Part shown: positions 18,122-27,096 of the stretch, piece after piece
How the letters are laid out: each line of letters begins with the position of its first letter
Numbering within the stretch: the stretch's first letter is position 1
Assembly: GCA_028291985.1 (NCBI GenBank)
Contig: JAQGNE010000058.1
Span: 1-64,000 of the forward strand
Direction: 5' to 3'
Origin: Polaromonas sp.
Lineage (GTDB): Bacteria; Pseudomonadota; Gammaproteobacteria; Burkholderiales; Burkholderiaceae_C
Length of the DNA: 64,000 bases
Program-made: the position numbers and the translations under genes
Notes under the pieces: model-generated
Seen by the model: only the letters and a program-made list of their open reading frames with translations
Told to the model about the DNA's origin: nothing
Database searches by the model: none

Positions 18122-19827
18122 CAGCACTAATGGGCCTGCTGGACCGCCTGCTCGACATCAGCATGCCGCATTTGGTAGCGGTGCCTATCGTGCTGCCCAT
18201 GCTGACCGCCGCACTGATGCTGCTGCTCAATGAAAAGCAGCGCCGGCTGAAGGCCACGCTGACGGTGGTCTCGGGGCTGGCCGGCCTGCTGGCTGCGCTG
18301 GCGCTGCTGCGCTGGGTCAACGCGCCGGCGACAGGCGGCGGCACTGGCTCTATCGGGGTCTACCTGCCGGGCAACTGGCAGGCGCCATTCGGCATCGTGC
18401 TGGTAGCCGACAGGCTATCGACACTGATGCTGGCGCTGACGGGCGTCATCGCCTTCGCGGTATCCATCTATTCCACCTCGCGCTGGGACCGGGCTGGCGT
18501 GCATTTTCATCCGCTGCTGCAACTGCAACTGATGGGACTCAATGGCGCTTTCCTGACGGGCGACCTGTTCAATCTCTTCGTGTTTTTCGAAGTCATGCTG
18601 GCCGCCTCCTACGGCTTGCTGCTGCATGGCTCGGGGCGGCTGCGGGTGAGCGCCGGCCTGCATTACATCGCCATCAACCTCGCGGCGTCAGCGCTGTTTC
18701 TGGTGGGAGCGGCTTTGCTTTACGGCGTAACCGGAACCCTCAACATGGCGGACCTGGGCATGCGCATCGCGCAGCTCGCACCGTCGGAGCGCGGCCTGGT
18801 TCATGCGGCTGCGGCGATCCTGGCCACCGCTTTTTTTGCCAAGGCGGGTACCTGGCCGCTCAACTTCTGGCTGGTGCCCGCATACAGCGCGGCGGTGGCG
18901 CCCGTCAGTGCGGTCTTTGCCTTGCTGACCAAGCTCGGCATTTACACCGTGCTGCGGCTGTGGACGGTACTTTTCGCGCCCGATACCGGCGAATCTGCGC
19001 AGTTTGGCGCAAACGTTCTGCTGGCCGCAGGCCTGGTGACCCTTGCCGTGGGTGGTTTGGGCGTTGTTGGCACGCAGCGGCTGTCCCACCTCGCCGGTTA
19101 CAGCGTGGTGATTTCCGCCGGTACGCTGCTGGCTGCGATCGGGCTGGGCAACCCCGGGGTCTGGGCTGGCGCGCTCTACTACCTGGTCAGCTCTACTGTG
19201 GCGATCAGTGCTTTCTTTTTGCTCATTGACATGGTGGAGCGCTGGCGCAATGCTGGCGCCAGCATTGCGCCGCATGAGTCGGATGGCAACGCGCCCTTTC
19301 TGTCGCCCGACCTGAAGTCTGTCGACGATGTGAACCTTGATGATGAACAGCAGGCGCTGTATGGACGGGCCATTCCGGCTGGCGTCGCCTTTCTGGGCCT
19401 GGGCTTTGTGGCCTGCGCCTTGCTGCTGGCGGGGCTGCCGCCGCTGTCGGGTTTTGTCGGCAAATTCGCCATGCTGTCGGCGCTGCTGCAAACGTCGGCA
19501 GTGCCTTCGGTCATCACGGCCACGGGCTGGACTTTCATGGCGCTGTTGCTGGTGTCGGGCTTGCTGCTGCTGGTTGCCCTGAGCCGCGCAGGCATCCGTT
19601 GCTTCTGGACCCAGCCGCTGGCAGGCGTGCCCGCGCTGCGCGCGCTGGAAGTGCTTCCGGTAGCTGCACTGCTGGCGGCCTGTGTGGCCCTTACGGTACA
19701 GGCCGGACCGGTCTTGCAGCATGCGGTTGCAACCGCTCAAGGCCTGCATGTACCGTCGGCCTACCGCCAGGCCGTGATGGGCGCGCGTCAGGTAGCTGAC
19801 CCGCTGCCGACACGAAAGACACCATGA
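18118..19827 (+). CDS. mrpD: Mrp antiporter subunit D (NuoN/NuoM-like)
   Basis: 569 residues with many transmembrane helices. Conserved charged residues of the proton half-channels are visible (FEVMLAASYGLL with Glu; FFAKAGTWPLNFWLVPAYSAA with Lys). A hydrophilic insert around residues 370-415 (RWRNAGASIAPHESDGN) lies before the last helices. ATGA overlap with mrpC and a 4-bp overlap with mrpE indicate tight coupling. Confidence 0.95.
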   Translation: MTALMGLLDRLLDISMPHLVAVPIVLPMLTAALMLLLNEKQRRLKATLTVVSGLAGLLAALALLRWVNAPATGGGTGSIGVYLPGNWQAPFGIVLVADRLSTLMLALTGVIAFAVSIYSTSRWDRAGVHFHPLLQLQLMGLNGAFLTGDLFNLFVFFEVMLAASYGLLLHGSGRLRVSAGLHYIAINLAASALFLVGAALLYGVTGTLNMADLGMRIAQLAPSERGLVHAAAAILATAFFAKAGTWPLNFWLVPAYSAAVAPVSAVFALLTKLGIYTVLRLWTVLFAPDTGESAQFGANVLLAAGLVTLAVGGLGVVGTQRLSHLAGYSVVISAGTLLAAIGLGNPGVWAGALYYLVSSTVAISAFFLLIDMVERWRNAGASIAPHESDGNAPFLSPDLKSVDDVNLDDEQQALYGRAIPAGVAFLGLGFVACALLLAGLPPLSGFVGKFAMLSALLQTSAVPSVITATGWTFMALLLVSGLLLLVALSRAGIRCFWTQPLAGVPALRALEVLPVAALLAACVALTVQAGPVLQHAVATAQGLHVPSAYRQAVMGARQVADPLPTRKTP

Positions 19828-20318
19828 TCAATCGCTGGATACCTTCCCCTCCACTGTCGCTGGCGCTGTTCGTGGTGTGGCTGCTGCTGAACCAGTCGCT
19901 TGCTGCGGGCACGCTGCTGCTGGCTGCAGTTCTGGCCGTGGTGGTCCCGCTGCTGACCCGCAGCCTGCGGCCTGCACCGGTTCGCCTGCGCCGGCCGGGG
20001 CTTGCCCTTCGGGTGGCCTTGCGCGCCATTGGCGACATGCTGCGCTCCGCGCTGGCAGTCGGCGGGCGCTTGCTGACCCGACGGTCGTCCCGGCTGAATT
20101 CCAGCTTCGTGCTGATTCCGCTGGATGTGCGCGACCCCAATGCGCTCGCCGTTCTGGCGATGATTTTCTGCCTGACGCCAGGCACCGCCTGGTGCGAGCT
20201 GTCCTTTGACCGCTCCAGCCTGCTCATCCATGTCTTCGACCTGGAAGACGAAGCCCGCTTTGTGGCTGACATCAAGCAGAGATATGAGCGCCCCCTCATG
20301 GAGATTTTCGAATCATGA
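19824..20318 (+). CDS. mrpE: Mrp antiporter subunit E
   Basis: 164 residues. The N-terminal hydrophobic hairpin (about residues 8-45) is followed by a basic segment and then a soluble C-terminal domain with LTPGTAWCELSFDRSSLLIHVFDLED, matching the CLTPGT region of MrpE proteins. It overlaps both neighbours by 4 bp. The subunit is required for antiport but not homologous to complex I. Confidence 0.92.
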   Translation: MINRWIPSPPLSLALFVVWLLLNQSLAAGTLLLAAVLAVVVPLLTRSLRPAPVRLRRPGLALRVALRAIGDMLRSALAVGGRLLTRRSSRLNSSFVLIPLDVRDPNALAVLAMIFCLTPGTAWCELSFDRSSLLIHVFDLEDEARFVADIKQRYERPLMEIFES

Positions 20319-20593
20319 CGCCGCTATTGCTCTGGGCGCTCAAATGCGCCCTGTTTCTGCTGGCCGTGGCCATGCTGTGCGCGGTCACCCGGCTGCTGAT
20401 CGGCCCCAGCGCACAAGACCGCGTGACTGCCCTTGACTGCCTGTATATCAATGCCATGCTCACCATGCTGGTGCTGGGCATCATTTACGCGAGCAATGTC
20501 TACTTCGAGGCTGCCATGCTGATCGCGCTGTTCGGTTTTGTGGCGTCGGCGGCGCTGGCGAAGTTTCTGCTGCGTGGGGAGGTTATCGAATGA
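20315..20593 (+). CDS. mrpF: Mrp antiporter subunit F
   Basis: 92 residues with three hydrophobic helices. The conserved RLLIGPSAQDRVTALD loop between the first two helices is the MrpF/PhaF signature. It overlaps mrpE and mrpG by 4 bp each. Confidence 0.93.
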   Translation: MTPLLLWALKCALFLLAVAMLCAVTRLLIGPSAQDRVTALDCLYINAMLTMLVLGIIYASNVYFEAAMLIALFGFVASAALAKFLLRGEVIE

Positions 20594-20946
20594 CCGATGT
20601 ACTGCCGGTGCCGCTACCGCTCTGGGCCGAAATCGCCACCGCCTTCTTTGCGGTGCTGGGCGCTGCATTTGCGGCGGTCGGCTCGTTCGGGCTGGTCAGG
20701 CTGCCCCACTTTTTCAACCGCATACATGCTCCCACATTGGGGGCCACGGCAGGCGCCTGGTGCATGACGCTGGCCACCATCATCTACTTCTCGGCCCAGG
20801 GTTCCAGCCTGTTCTTGCACGCTGTTCTGATCTCGGTGTTTATTGCGCTGACCGCTCCCGTGACCACGATCTTTCTCACACGCGCGGCATTGTTTCGCCA
20901 GCGCCAGGCCGGCGAAAACGTTCCGCCCGCCGTCGGCAAATCCTGA
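20590..20946 (+). CDS. mrpG: Mrp antiporter subunit G
   Basis: 118 residues with three hydrophobic helices. FGLVRLPHFFNRIHAPTLGATAGAW is the MrpG/PhaG signature between helices 1 and 2. It is the last gene of the operon; a short tail of polar residues follows helix 3. About 60 bp downstream lies repeat copy D, whose hairpin might help end the transcript (inference). Confidence 0.93.
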   Translation: MTDVLPVPLPLWAEIATAFFAVLGAAFAAVGSFGLVRLPHFFNRIHAPTLGATAGAWCMTLATIIYFSAQGSSLFLHAVLISVFIALTAPVTTIFLTRAALFRQRQAGENVPPAVGKS

Positions 20947-21008
20947 TGGCGTGGCGGCCTCCTGGCCTCAATGGCAGGGTAATGCTTCGTTCATGTCTAC
21001 GGCGCTGA

Positions 21009-21064
21009 TTGCTCCTTATTTAATAGCCATACGCCCCTACATTACAGGGGCTATAGGCCTATTT
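21009..21064 (+). repeat. Two-hairpin dispersed repeat (family 1), copy D
   Basis: Core TGCTCCTTATTTAATAGCCA, then a second hairpin with arms GCCCCT and AGGGGC, then TATAGGCCTATTT. It lies between two convergent genes, mrpG and the hydantoinase. It is the clearest full-length copy. Confidence 0.8.
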
Positions 21065-21107
21065 GTCTCATGAACGGCCGGTAACCGAAGTCTGAGCACG
21101 TTGGGGC

Positions 21108-24100
21108 TCATTCGCTGCCGAAACCGCCGCCACCCGGTGTGTGGATTTCGAATATGTCCCCCGGCAGCATGTCGGCTTGGCCAATATGGTCCATTGTCTG
21201 GATAGAACCATCCGCCCGGACCACGGCATTGCGGCCGACCTGCCCTGGTTGCCCGCCCGCCATGCCAAAGGCGCCATGCTGGCGTCCGTTCGACAGGATG
21301 CTTGCCGTCATGGGCTCGAGAAACCGCACCCTTCGCACGCCGCCGTTGCCTCCGGTCCAGCGGCCTTTGCCACCCGAGCCCTCGCGAATGTCGTAGCTTT
21401 CCAGCCGTACCGGAAAGCGAAACTCCAGCACTTCGGGGTCGGTCAGGCGCGAGTTGGTCATGTGGGCCTGCACTACAGACGTACCGTCAAAACCGTTGAC
21501 GATATTTCCGGCAGCGTCGAGCATGCCGCCAGCGCCGGAGCCACCGGAAATTGTTTCGTAATACTGGTGCTTCGCATTGCCGAAGGTGAAGTTGTTCATG
21601 GTGCACTGCCCTGCTGCCATCACGCCCAGCGCGCCATACAGCGCATTGGTGATGCAGGTCGAGGTTTCCACATTGCCCGCCACCACCGAGGCTGGCGGGT
21701 TTGGGTTGAGCATCGAACCCGCCGGGATAATGACGTTAAGCGGCTTCAGGCAACCCGCGTTCAGTGGGATGTCGTCATCAACCAGCGTGCGAAACACATA
21801 CAGCACGGCGGCCATGCATACCGCCGTGGGCGCGTTGAAGTTGTTGGTTTGCTGGGCCGAGGTGCCGGTGAAGTCAATCTCGGCGCTGCGACTCTGCGTA
21901 TCCACCCGAATCGCCACGCTGATCTGCGCGCCGTTGTCCAGCGGCAAGGTAAAGCTGCCGTCGCGCAATTGCGTGATGACTCGGCGCACCGATTCCTCGG
22001 CGTTATCCTGTACATGGTTCATATAGGCCAGCACCACATCCAGGCCAAACTGCTCGACCATCTTGCGCAGTTCCTGCACGCCTTTCTCGTTGGCGGCGAT
22101 CTGCGCTTTCAGGTCGGCCATGTTCTGCTGCGGGTTCCTCGACGGGTATTGACCACTGTTGAGCAAGGCCAGCATCTCGGCCTCGCGCAGTACGCCGCGC
22201 TCGACCAGCTTGAAGTTGTTGATCTGCACGCCCTCCTCTTCAATGCGGGTGGAAAAGGGCGGCATTGAGCCGGGCGTGATGCCGCCGATGTCAGCATGGT
22301 GGCCACGGCTGCCGACATAAAACGTGGGCTCGCTGGCTGCGCCCAGGTAAACCGGCGTGATGACGGTGATGTCCGGCAGGTGCGTACCACCGTGGTAGGG
22401 GTCGTTCAGCACATACACATCGCCGGGCTGCATCGCGCCTGCGTTTTCACGGATCACCGTCTTGATGCTTTCGCCCATCGAGCCCAGGTGTACCGGCATG
22501 TGCGGCGCGTTGGCGATCAGGTTTCCGGCGGTGTCAAACAGTGCGCAGCTGAAGTCCAGGCGCTCCTTGATGTTGACGGAGTAAGCGGTGTTTTGCAGTT
22601 GCAGGCCCATCTGCTCGGCAATGTTCATGAAGAGGTTGTTGAAGACCTCCAGCAGAACCGGGTCAACCGTTGTGCCAGCTGCAAATTTGATGGCACGTTT
22701 GGCCCGCCGGTCAAGCACAAGATGGTCAAAAGCCGTGAGATTGGCTTCCCAGCCCGGCTCAACCACCGTGGTGGCGTTTTTCTCGGCAATGACGGCGGGC
22801 CCGCTGATGATGTCGCCGGGCCGCAGGTCTTCCCGCACCACCAGCGCCGCATCGTGCCACTGCCCGCCAGAGTACATGCGCACCGTCTCGCGGCGGGGTA
22901 CTTCTCGCGGTTCGTGGATGGGTTGTGGAGTCTCGGTGGCCGCGTCTCCTGCCAGTACGGCCTCGACGGACACCGCCTCTACCACCAGTCCTTTTCCCTG
23001 CATCAAAAACGCAAAGCGCTGGCGGTATGCGGCTTCAAATGCAGCGACGATCTCCTCCAGGCTGCCAAAAGGCACCACCAGCGCAGAGTCGCTGCCTTCA
23101 TAGCGCACATGCAGCCGCTGGTGCGTGGTGATGTCGCCTGCGCTGGGCTGCTGGCGCTGCAACTCGCTCCGGGCGGTGGCAGCGAGGCCCTTCAAAGCCT
23201 TGACAACTTCGGGCAATGCGTCCGCATTCAGCTTGACCTCGATGGCCTGCTCGCGGATCACGTTCTGGTCCGCCAGGCCCATGCCGTAGGCACTCAGCAC
23301 GCCGGCCAGCGGATGAACGAAGACCTTCGTCATGCCCAGCGCATCAGCCACCAGGCAGGCATGCTGGCCGCCAGCGCCGCCGAAGCACTGCAGGGTGTAG
23401 CGCGTCACGTCATAACCACGCGCCACCGATATTTTCTTGATGGCATTGGCCATCTGCTGCACCGCAATGTTGATAAAGCCTTCCGCCACGACTTCGGCGC
23501 TGCGCCCGGTCTGACCGGCCAGTTCGTTGAACCGGGCCTGAACCGCACCAAAGCTCAAGGGCTCATTCGCGTTGGGGCCAAACACCTTGGGAAAGTAGCG
23601 CGGCTGCACCTTGCCCACCATCACGTTGGCATCGGTTACCGCCAGAGGCCCGCCGCGCCGGTAGCTGGCAGGGCCCGGGTTGGCGCCGGCGCTTTGCGGG
23701 CCCACCCGAAAACGCTCGCCATCAAACTTCAACAGGGAGCCGCCACCGGCTGCTACGGTGTGAATGCTCATCATGGGCGCGCGCATGCGCACGCCGGCAA
23801 CCTGCGTCTCGAACTCCCGCTCGAATTCGCCGGCATAGTGCGACACATCGGTCGACGTGCCGCCCATGTCAAAACCAATCACCTTGGCGTGGCCGGCAAT
23901 GGCAGCCGTGCGGGCCATGCCCACAATGCCACCGGCCGGGCCGCTCAAAATCGCGTCCTTGCCCTGGAAAACATGCGCATCAGTGAGGCCGCCCGACGAC
24001 TGCATGAAGAACAGCTTCACGCCGGGCATGTCAGCCGCCACCTGCTCGACATAGCGGCGCAAGATGGGCGACAGGTACGCGTCAACTACTGTGGTGTCGC

Positions 24101-24725
24101 CGCGGCTGACGAACTTCATCATCGGGCTGGTTTCGTGCGAGCTACTGATCTGTGTGAAGCCGGCCTCTTGTGCCAGACGTCTGGCTGTCTGTTCATGCAG
24201 GGTATAGCGGTAGCCGTGCATGAATACGATAGAAACACTTCGGAGCCCTTTCAAGTATTGGGCTTGCAGCTCCTTTTTTAGTAGCATCTCATCAAGTGCC
24301 TGAATGACCTCTCCGTGTGCGCCCATCCGCTCCTGGGCCTCAACCACCGCGCTGTACAACAGTTCGGGCAGCACGATATGGCGGTCGAAGAGGCGTGGCC
24401 GGTTCTGGTAGGCGATGCGCAGTGCGTCCCTGAAGCCGCGTGTGGTGACCAGCAAGGTCGGCTCTCCCTTGCGCTCAAGCAGCGCGTTGGTGGCAACGGT
24501 GGTGCCCATCTTGACGCACTCAACCACATCGGCCCGGATCGGCTCGCCGGACTTCAGGCCCAGCAGATGGCGTATGCCCGCCACGGCCGCGTCACGGTAC
24601 TGCTCGGGGTTGTCGCTGAGCAGCTTGTGCGTCAGCAGCGACCCGTCGGGCTTCCTGGCGACGATGTCGGTAAAAGTGCCGCCGCGGTCTATCCAGAACT
24701 GCCATAGCTTTTTTGACGATGTCAT
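21108..24725 (-). CDS. 5-oxoprolinase / hydantoinase A+B fusion
   Basis: 1205 residues, the usual size for single-chain ATP-dependent 5-oxoprolinase. The HyuA half begins with DRGGTFTD at residues 13-20 and has [12 protein letters not shown] and [13 protein letters not shown] (ATP-binding, actin-like fold). The HyuB half starts near residue 690 with [14 protein letters not shown] and ends in TPGGGGFG. It cleaves cyclic imide or lactam rings such as 5-oxoproline or hydantoins with ATP; the substrate cannot be told from sequence. Residues about 147-161 ([14 protein letters not shown]) are encoded by repeat copy E, an unusual in-frame insertion. A MarR-type regulator gene lies 12 bp upstream in the same direction. 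Confidence 0.9.
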   Translation of the reverse strand: MTSSKKLWQFWIDRGGTFTDIVARKPDGSLLTHKLLSDNPEQYRDAAVAGIRHLLGLKSGEPIRADVVECVKMGTTVATNALLERKGEPTLLVTTRGFRDALRIAYQNRPRLFDRHIVLPELLYSAVVEAQERMGAHGEVIQALDEMLLKKELQAQYLKGLRSVSIVFMHGYRYTLHEQTARRLAQEAGFTQISSSHETSPMMKFVSRGDTTVVDAYLSPILRRYVEQVAADMPGVKLFFMQSSGGLTDAHVFQGKDAILSGPAGGIVGMARTAAIAGHAKVIGFDMGGTSTDVSHYAGEFEREFETQVAGVRMRAPMMSIHTVAAGGGSLLKFDGERFRVGPQSAGANPGPASYRRGGPLAVTDANVMVGKVQPRYFPKVFGPNANEPLSFGAVQARFNELAGQTGRSAEVVAEGFINIAVQQMANAIKKISVARGYDVTRYTLQCFGGAGGQHACLVADALGMTKVFVHPLAGVLSAYGMGLADQNVIREQAIEVKLNADALPEVVKALKGLAATARSELQRQQPSAGDITTHQRLHVRYEGSDSALVVPFGSLEEIVAAFEAAYRQRFAFLMQGKGLVVEAVSVEAVLAGDAATETPQPIHEPREVPRRETVRMYSGGQWHDAALVVREDLRPGDIISGPAVIAEKNATTVVEPGWEANLTAFDHLVLDRRAKRAIKFAAGTTVDPVLLEVFNNLFMNIAEQMGLQLQNTAYSVNIKERLDFSCALFDTAGNLIANAPHMPVHLGSMGESIKTVIRENAGAMQPGDVYVLNDPYHGGTHLPDITVITPVYLGAASEPTFYVGSRGHHADIGGITPGSMPPFSTRIEEEGVQINNFKLVERGVLREAEMLALLNSGQYPSRNPQQNMADLKAQIAANEKGVQELRKMVEQFGLDVVLAYMNHVQDNAEESVRRVITQLRDGSFTLPLDNGAQISVAIRVDTQSRSAEIDFTGTSAQQTNNFNAPTAVCMAAVLYVFRTLVDDDIPLNAGCLKPLNVIIPAGSMLNPNPPASVVAGNVETSTCITNALYGALGVMAAGQCTMNNFTFGNAKHQYYETISGGSGAGGMLDAAGNIVNGFDGTSVVQAHMTNSRLTDPEVLEFRFPVRLESYDIREGSGGKGRWTGGNGGVRRVRFLEPMTASILSNGRQHGAFGMAGGQPGQVGRNAVVRADGSIQTMDHIGQADMLPGDIFEIHTPGGGGFGSE
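24243..24286 (-). repeat. Two-hairpin dispersed repeat (family 1), copy E, inside coding sequence
   Basis: GAGCCC...GGGCTTGCAGCT followed by the imperfect core TTTTTTAGTAGCA. The hairpin AGCCC/GGGCT is kept. The copy is read in frame within the hydantoinase gene. Confidence 0.6.
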
Positions 24726-24737
24726 GCTGTATCTTTC

Positions 24738-25277
24738 TTAAAAGGACGCAGCCGCCCGCGCCGCCTGGTCATACATGCCCGAGAGAACCCGTAGTAGCCG
24801 GGCCAGCTCGCCAATGTCGCGGTTCAGGCCGGCGTCGGTATTCATCGCATCGATCAGGCAGGACTCCCGGATCTCGCGGTAGCGCTGCACATGGGCACGG
24901 CCCGACTCGGTCGAGGCATAGGTCACTTCCTTGCCGTTTTTGCTGGCCTCCACTACCTGCAGGTTCACCAGCTTTTTCAGCGAATAATTGATCAGGTGCG
25001 TGTCTTCAACATTCATGATGAAGCAGATGTCTGCCAGCCGCTTGTTGCGCGCACGGTGCGTTACGTGATGCAGCACCAGAACGTCAAGCGGCATCAGGTC
25101 CTTCAGGCCCGCTGCACTCATGCAGTGCACGATCCAGCGATGAAAGGCGTTGTTGGCCACGATCAAACCGAACTCGAATTCGCTCATCTCCGAAGTTTGC
25201 GGTGAGACCAGGTGTGCAGACGACACGATCGGCGCCCGGTCCGTGGGCAAAGCACTAGGAACGGATTTCTTGGACAC
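24738..25277 (-). CDS. MarR-like winged-helix transcriptional regulator (COG5631 type)
   Basis: 179 residues. A helical N-terminal region (EFEFGLIVANNAFHRWIVHC) is followed by a winged helix: LDVLVLHHVTHRARNKRLADICFIMN and the recognition region VEDTHLINYSLKKLVNLQVVEA, then a wing (NGKEVTYASTESGR). The last 50 residues are helical and probably dimerise. It is transcribed with the hydantoinase gene and divergently from a TRAP transporter operon, so it may regulate both from the intervening palindrome at 25348-25363 (inference). Confidence 0.8.
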   Translation of the reverse strand: MSKKSVPSALPTDRAPIVSSAHLVSPQTSEMSEFEFGLIVANNAFHRWIVHCMSAAGLKDLMPLDVLVLHHVTHRARNKRLADICFIMNVEDTHLINYSLKKLVNLQVVEASKNGKEVTYASTESGRAHVQRYREIRESCLIDAMNTDAGLNRDIGELARLLRVLSGMYDQAARAAASF

Positions 25278-25347
25278 GACGCCTCCTGAGTTGGCACTGA
25301 TGTTGCATGCCAGCGGATTGTAGATAGAACGTTATCGATTTATCAAC

Positions 25348-25363
25348 AAACTGTCGACAGTTT
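25348..25363. promoter_or_regulatory. Perfect 16-bp palindrome, candidate operator
   Basis: AAACTGTCGACAGTTT lies between the divergent MarR-type regulator and the dctP start, 70 bp from the regulator start and 74 bp from dctP. An imperfect GTTATCGATTTATCAAC lies just before it. Such a palindrome is what a dimeric winged-helix regulator would bind. Which protein binds it is inference. Confidence 0.55.
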
Positions 25364-25437
25364 AGGGAAAACACCGATCATCAATTTTGTGGACCGGCTT
25401 AAAGTCCGTCAATCTTTCCATCCTCTCTGGAGTCACC

Positions 25438-26415
25438 ATGAAGCTTCGCTCCCTGACCCTTGCTGCCTGCTCGCTTGTGCTTGCCACAGGCGCCTCGATG
25501 GCACAAACCAGGTGGGACCTGCCCACCGCCTACCCAGCCACCAATTTCCACACCGAAAACATTGCCCAGTTCGCCAAGGACGTGGATGCCGCCACGGCGG
25601 GCAAGCTCAAGATCACGGTGCACGCCAATGCATCACTGTTCAAGGCACCGGAGATCAAGCGCGCGGTGCAGAGCGGGCAGGCCCAGGCCGGGGAGATCCT
25701 GCTGGCCAACTATGCCAATGAGAACCCCCTGTACGCTATCGACGGGGTCCCGTTTCTGGCCAGCAGCTACCCTGAAGCACGGCGTCTGTACGACGCGTCC
25801 AAGCCCGCCATGGAAAAACTGCTGGCGGCGCAGGGGATCAAGCTGCTCTTTTCCGTGCCGTGGGCGCCGCAGGGCATCTTTACCAAGCGCGAGATCAATT
25901 CCGTTGGTGACTTGCGCGGTATCAAGTGGCGTGCCTACAGCCCTGCGACCGCCAAAATTGCAGAGCTGGTCGGTGCACAGCCGGTGCAGATTCAGCAGGC
26001 CGAGCTAAGCGCGGCAATGGCTACCGGCGTGATTGAAAGCTACATGAGCTCTGGCTCGACCGGGTTTGACACCAAGACGTACGAGCATATCAAGAACTTC
26101 TATGACACGCAGGCGTGGATACCCAAAAACGCAGTCCTGATCAACCTGAAAAGCTTTACCGCACTGGATGCTGCCACGCAGGCGACCCTGTTGAAAGTCG
26201 CTGCTGACAGCGAAGCGCGTGGCTGGAAAGTGGCCGAGGAAAAGAACGTCGAGTACAAGCGCCTGTTGACCGAGCGCGGCATGAAGATCCACAAACCATC
26301 CGAAAAGCTCAACACGGACATGCGTCAGGTGGGCTCGGTCATGCTGACTGACTGGCTCAAGGCTGCAGGCCCCGATGGCGCAGCCATCGTGGACAGCTAC
26401 AAGGCGAAAAAGTAA
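25438..26415 (+). CDS. dctP: TRAP transporter periplasmic solute-binding protein (DctP family)
   Basis: 325 residues from ATG 25438; the upstream extension lacks signal-peptide character. A signal peptide ends near ASMAQT. The mature protein shows the DctP pattern: WDLPTAYPATNFHTEN, the FTKREINSVGDLRGIKWRAYSP segment with the conserved Arg that clamps a carboxylate, and QIQQAELSAAMATGVIESYMSSG. It captures an organic acid in the periplasm for the membrane subunits encoded next. The ligand is unknown; proximity to the hydantoinase hints at a carbamoyl- or oxo-amino acid (inference). Confidence 0.92.
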   Translation: MKLRSLTLAACSLVLATGASMAQTRWDLPTAYPATNFHTENIAQFAKDVDAATAGKLKITVHANASLFKAPEIKRAVQSGQAQAGEILLANYANENPLYAIDGVPFLASSYPEARRLYDASKPAMEKLLAAQGIKLLFSVPWAPQGIFTKREINSVGDLRGIKWRAYSPATAKIAELVGAQPVQIQQAELSAAMATGVIESYMSSGSTGFDTKTYEHIKNFYDTQAWIPKNAVLINLKSFTALDAATQATLLKVAADSEARGWKVAEEKNVEYKRLLTERGMKIHKPSEKLNTDMRQVGSVMLTDWLKAAGPDGAAIVDSYKAKK

Positions 26416-26417
26416 GC

Positions 26418-26951
26418 ATGCGGCAGGCTTTGCGACGGGTGATCGACGCAGCGGGCGCGCTGGGCGCCTTCTGCGTGTTTCTGATCTTCGTGCTGATGAT
26501 CGTGGCGGGAGTGGGCCGCCAGCTGAACCTGGCGATAAGCGGCATTAACGACGTCGTTTCATGGCTGTGTGCCGCAGCAGCATTTTTTGCGATGGCACAC
26601 GCCTTTCGCCACGGCGACTTTGTGCGCGTCACGCTGATACTGGACAAGGTGCCGGCCCGCATGCGCAGGCTTCTGGACGCGACATGCCTGGCTATTGCTG
26701 CCATCTCGGTGGCATACCTTACCTACTCTGCCACCGCTTTCACCTATGAAAGTTGGGAGTTCAAGGAAATGGCGACCGGGCTGGTGGTCATTCCCATCTG
26801 GCTACCGCAGTCGACATTCGTCATTGGTTGCTGGCTCTTGCTGGCCGCGGTGCTGGACGAGCTTTTGACTGTGCTCAAGGGCGGCAAACCCAGCTATCAG
26901 CTGGCAGTGGAAGAGCGGCACGCCAAAGGCGATTTCTCCTCCGATATTTAG
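26418..26951 (+). CDS. dctQ: TRAP transporter small permease (DctQ)
   Basis: 177 residues with four predicted membrane helices (about 10-32, 43-60, 88-108, 126-150), the DctQ layout. FRHGDFVRVTLILDKVP between helices 2 and 3 is typical. It starts 2 bp after dctP, implying coupling. Confidence 0.9.
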   Translation: MRQALRRVIDAAGALGAFCVFLIFVLMIVAGVGRQLNLAISGINDVVSWLCAAAAFFAMAHAFRHGDFVRVTLILDKVPARMRRLLDATCLAIAAISVAYLTYSATAFTYESWEFKEMATGLVVIPIWLPQSTFVIGCWLLLAAVLDELLTVLKGGKPSYQLAVEERHAKGDFSSDI

Positions 26952-27050
26952 CTCCCCCGTTGTGGACTCACCGCGTGTAGTCCGCCTCCCCTCAAGGGGC
27001 AACATCTGCGGCCCGGCAAAGCCGGTTCCGCGCGATTGCTTGCCAACACC
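26951..27050 (+). repeat. Intergenic repeat family 2, copy 2
   Basis: CTCCCCCGT..., then CGTGTAGTCCGCC, then a CCCCTCAAGGGG hairpin, then GCGGCCCGGCAAAGCCGG with the CCGGC-AAA-GCCGG hairpin, ending in TTGCTTG. It interrupts the operon between dctQ and dctM. Confidence 0.75.
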
Positions 27051-27096
27051 TTGCCAAGCGCTAACTAGAGCGATTCGCACCAGAAAGACAGGCCGT

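Noticed and set aside
18688..19749. 353-residue minus-strand frame
   Set aside because: Antisense to mrpD, which has full homology and operon coupling.
22296..24281. 661-residue open frame on the plus strand
   Set aside because: It is antisense to the hydantoinase gene, which has complete family motifs; the frame is a by-product of GC-rich codon bias.
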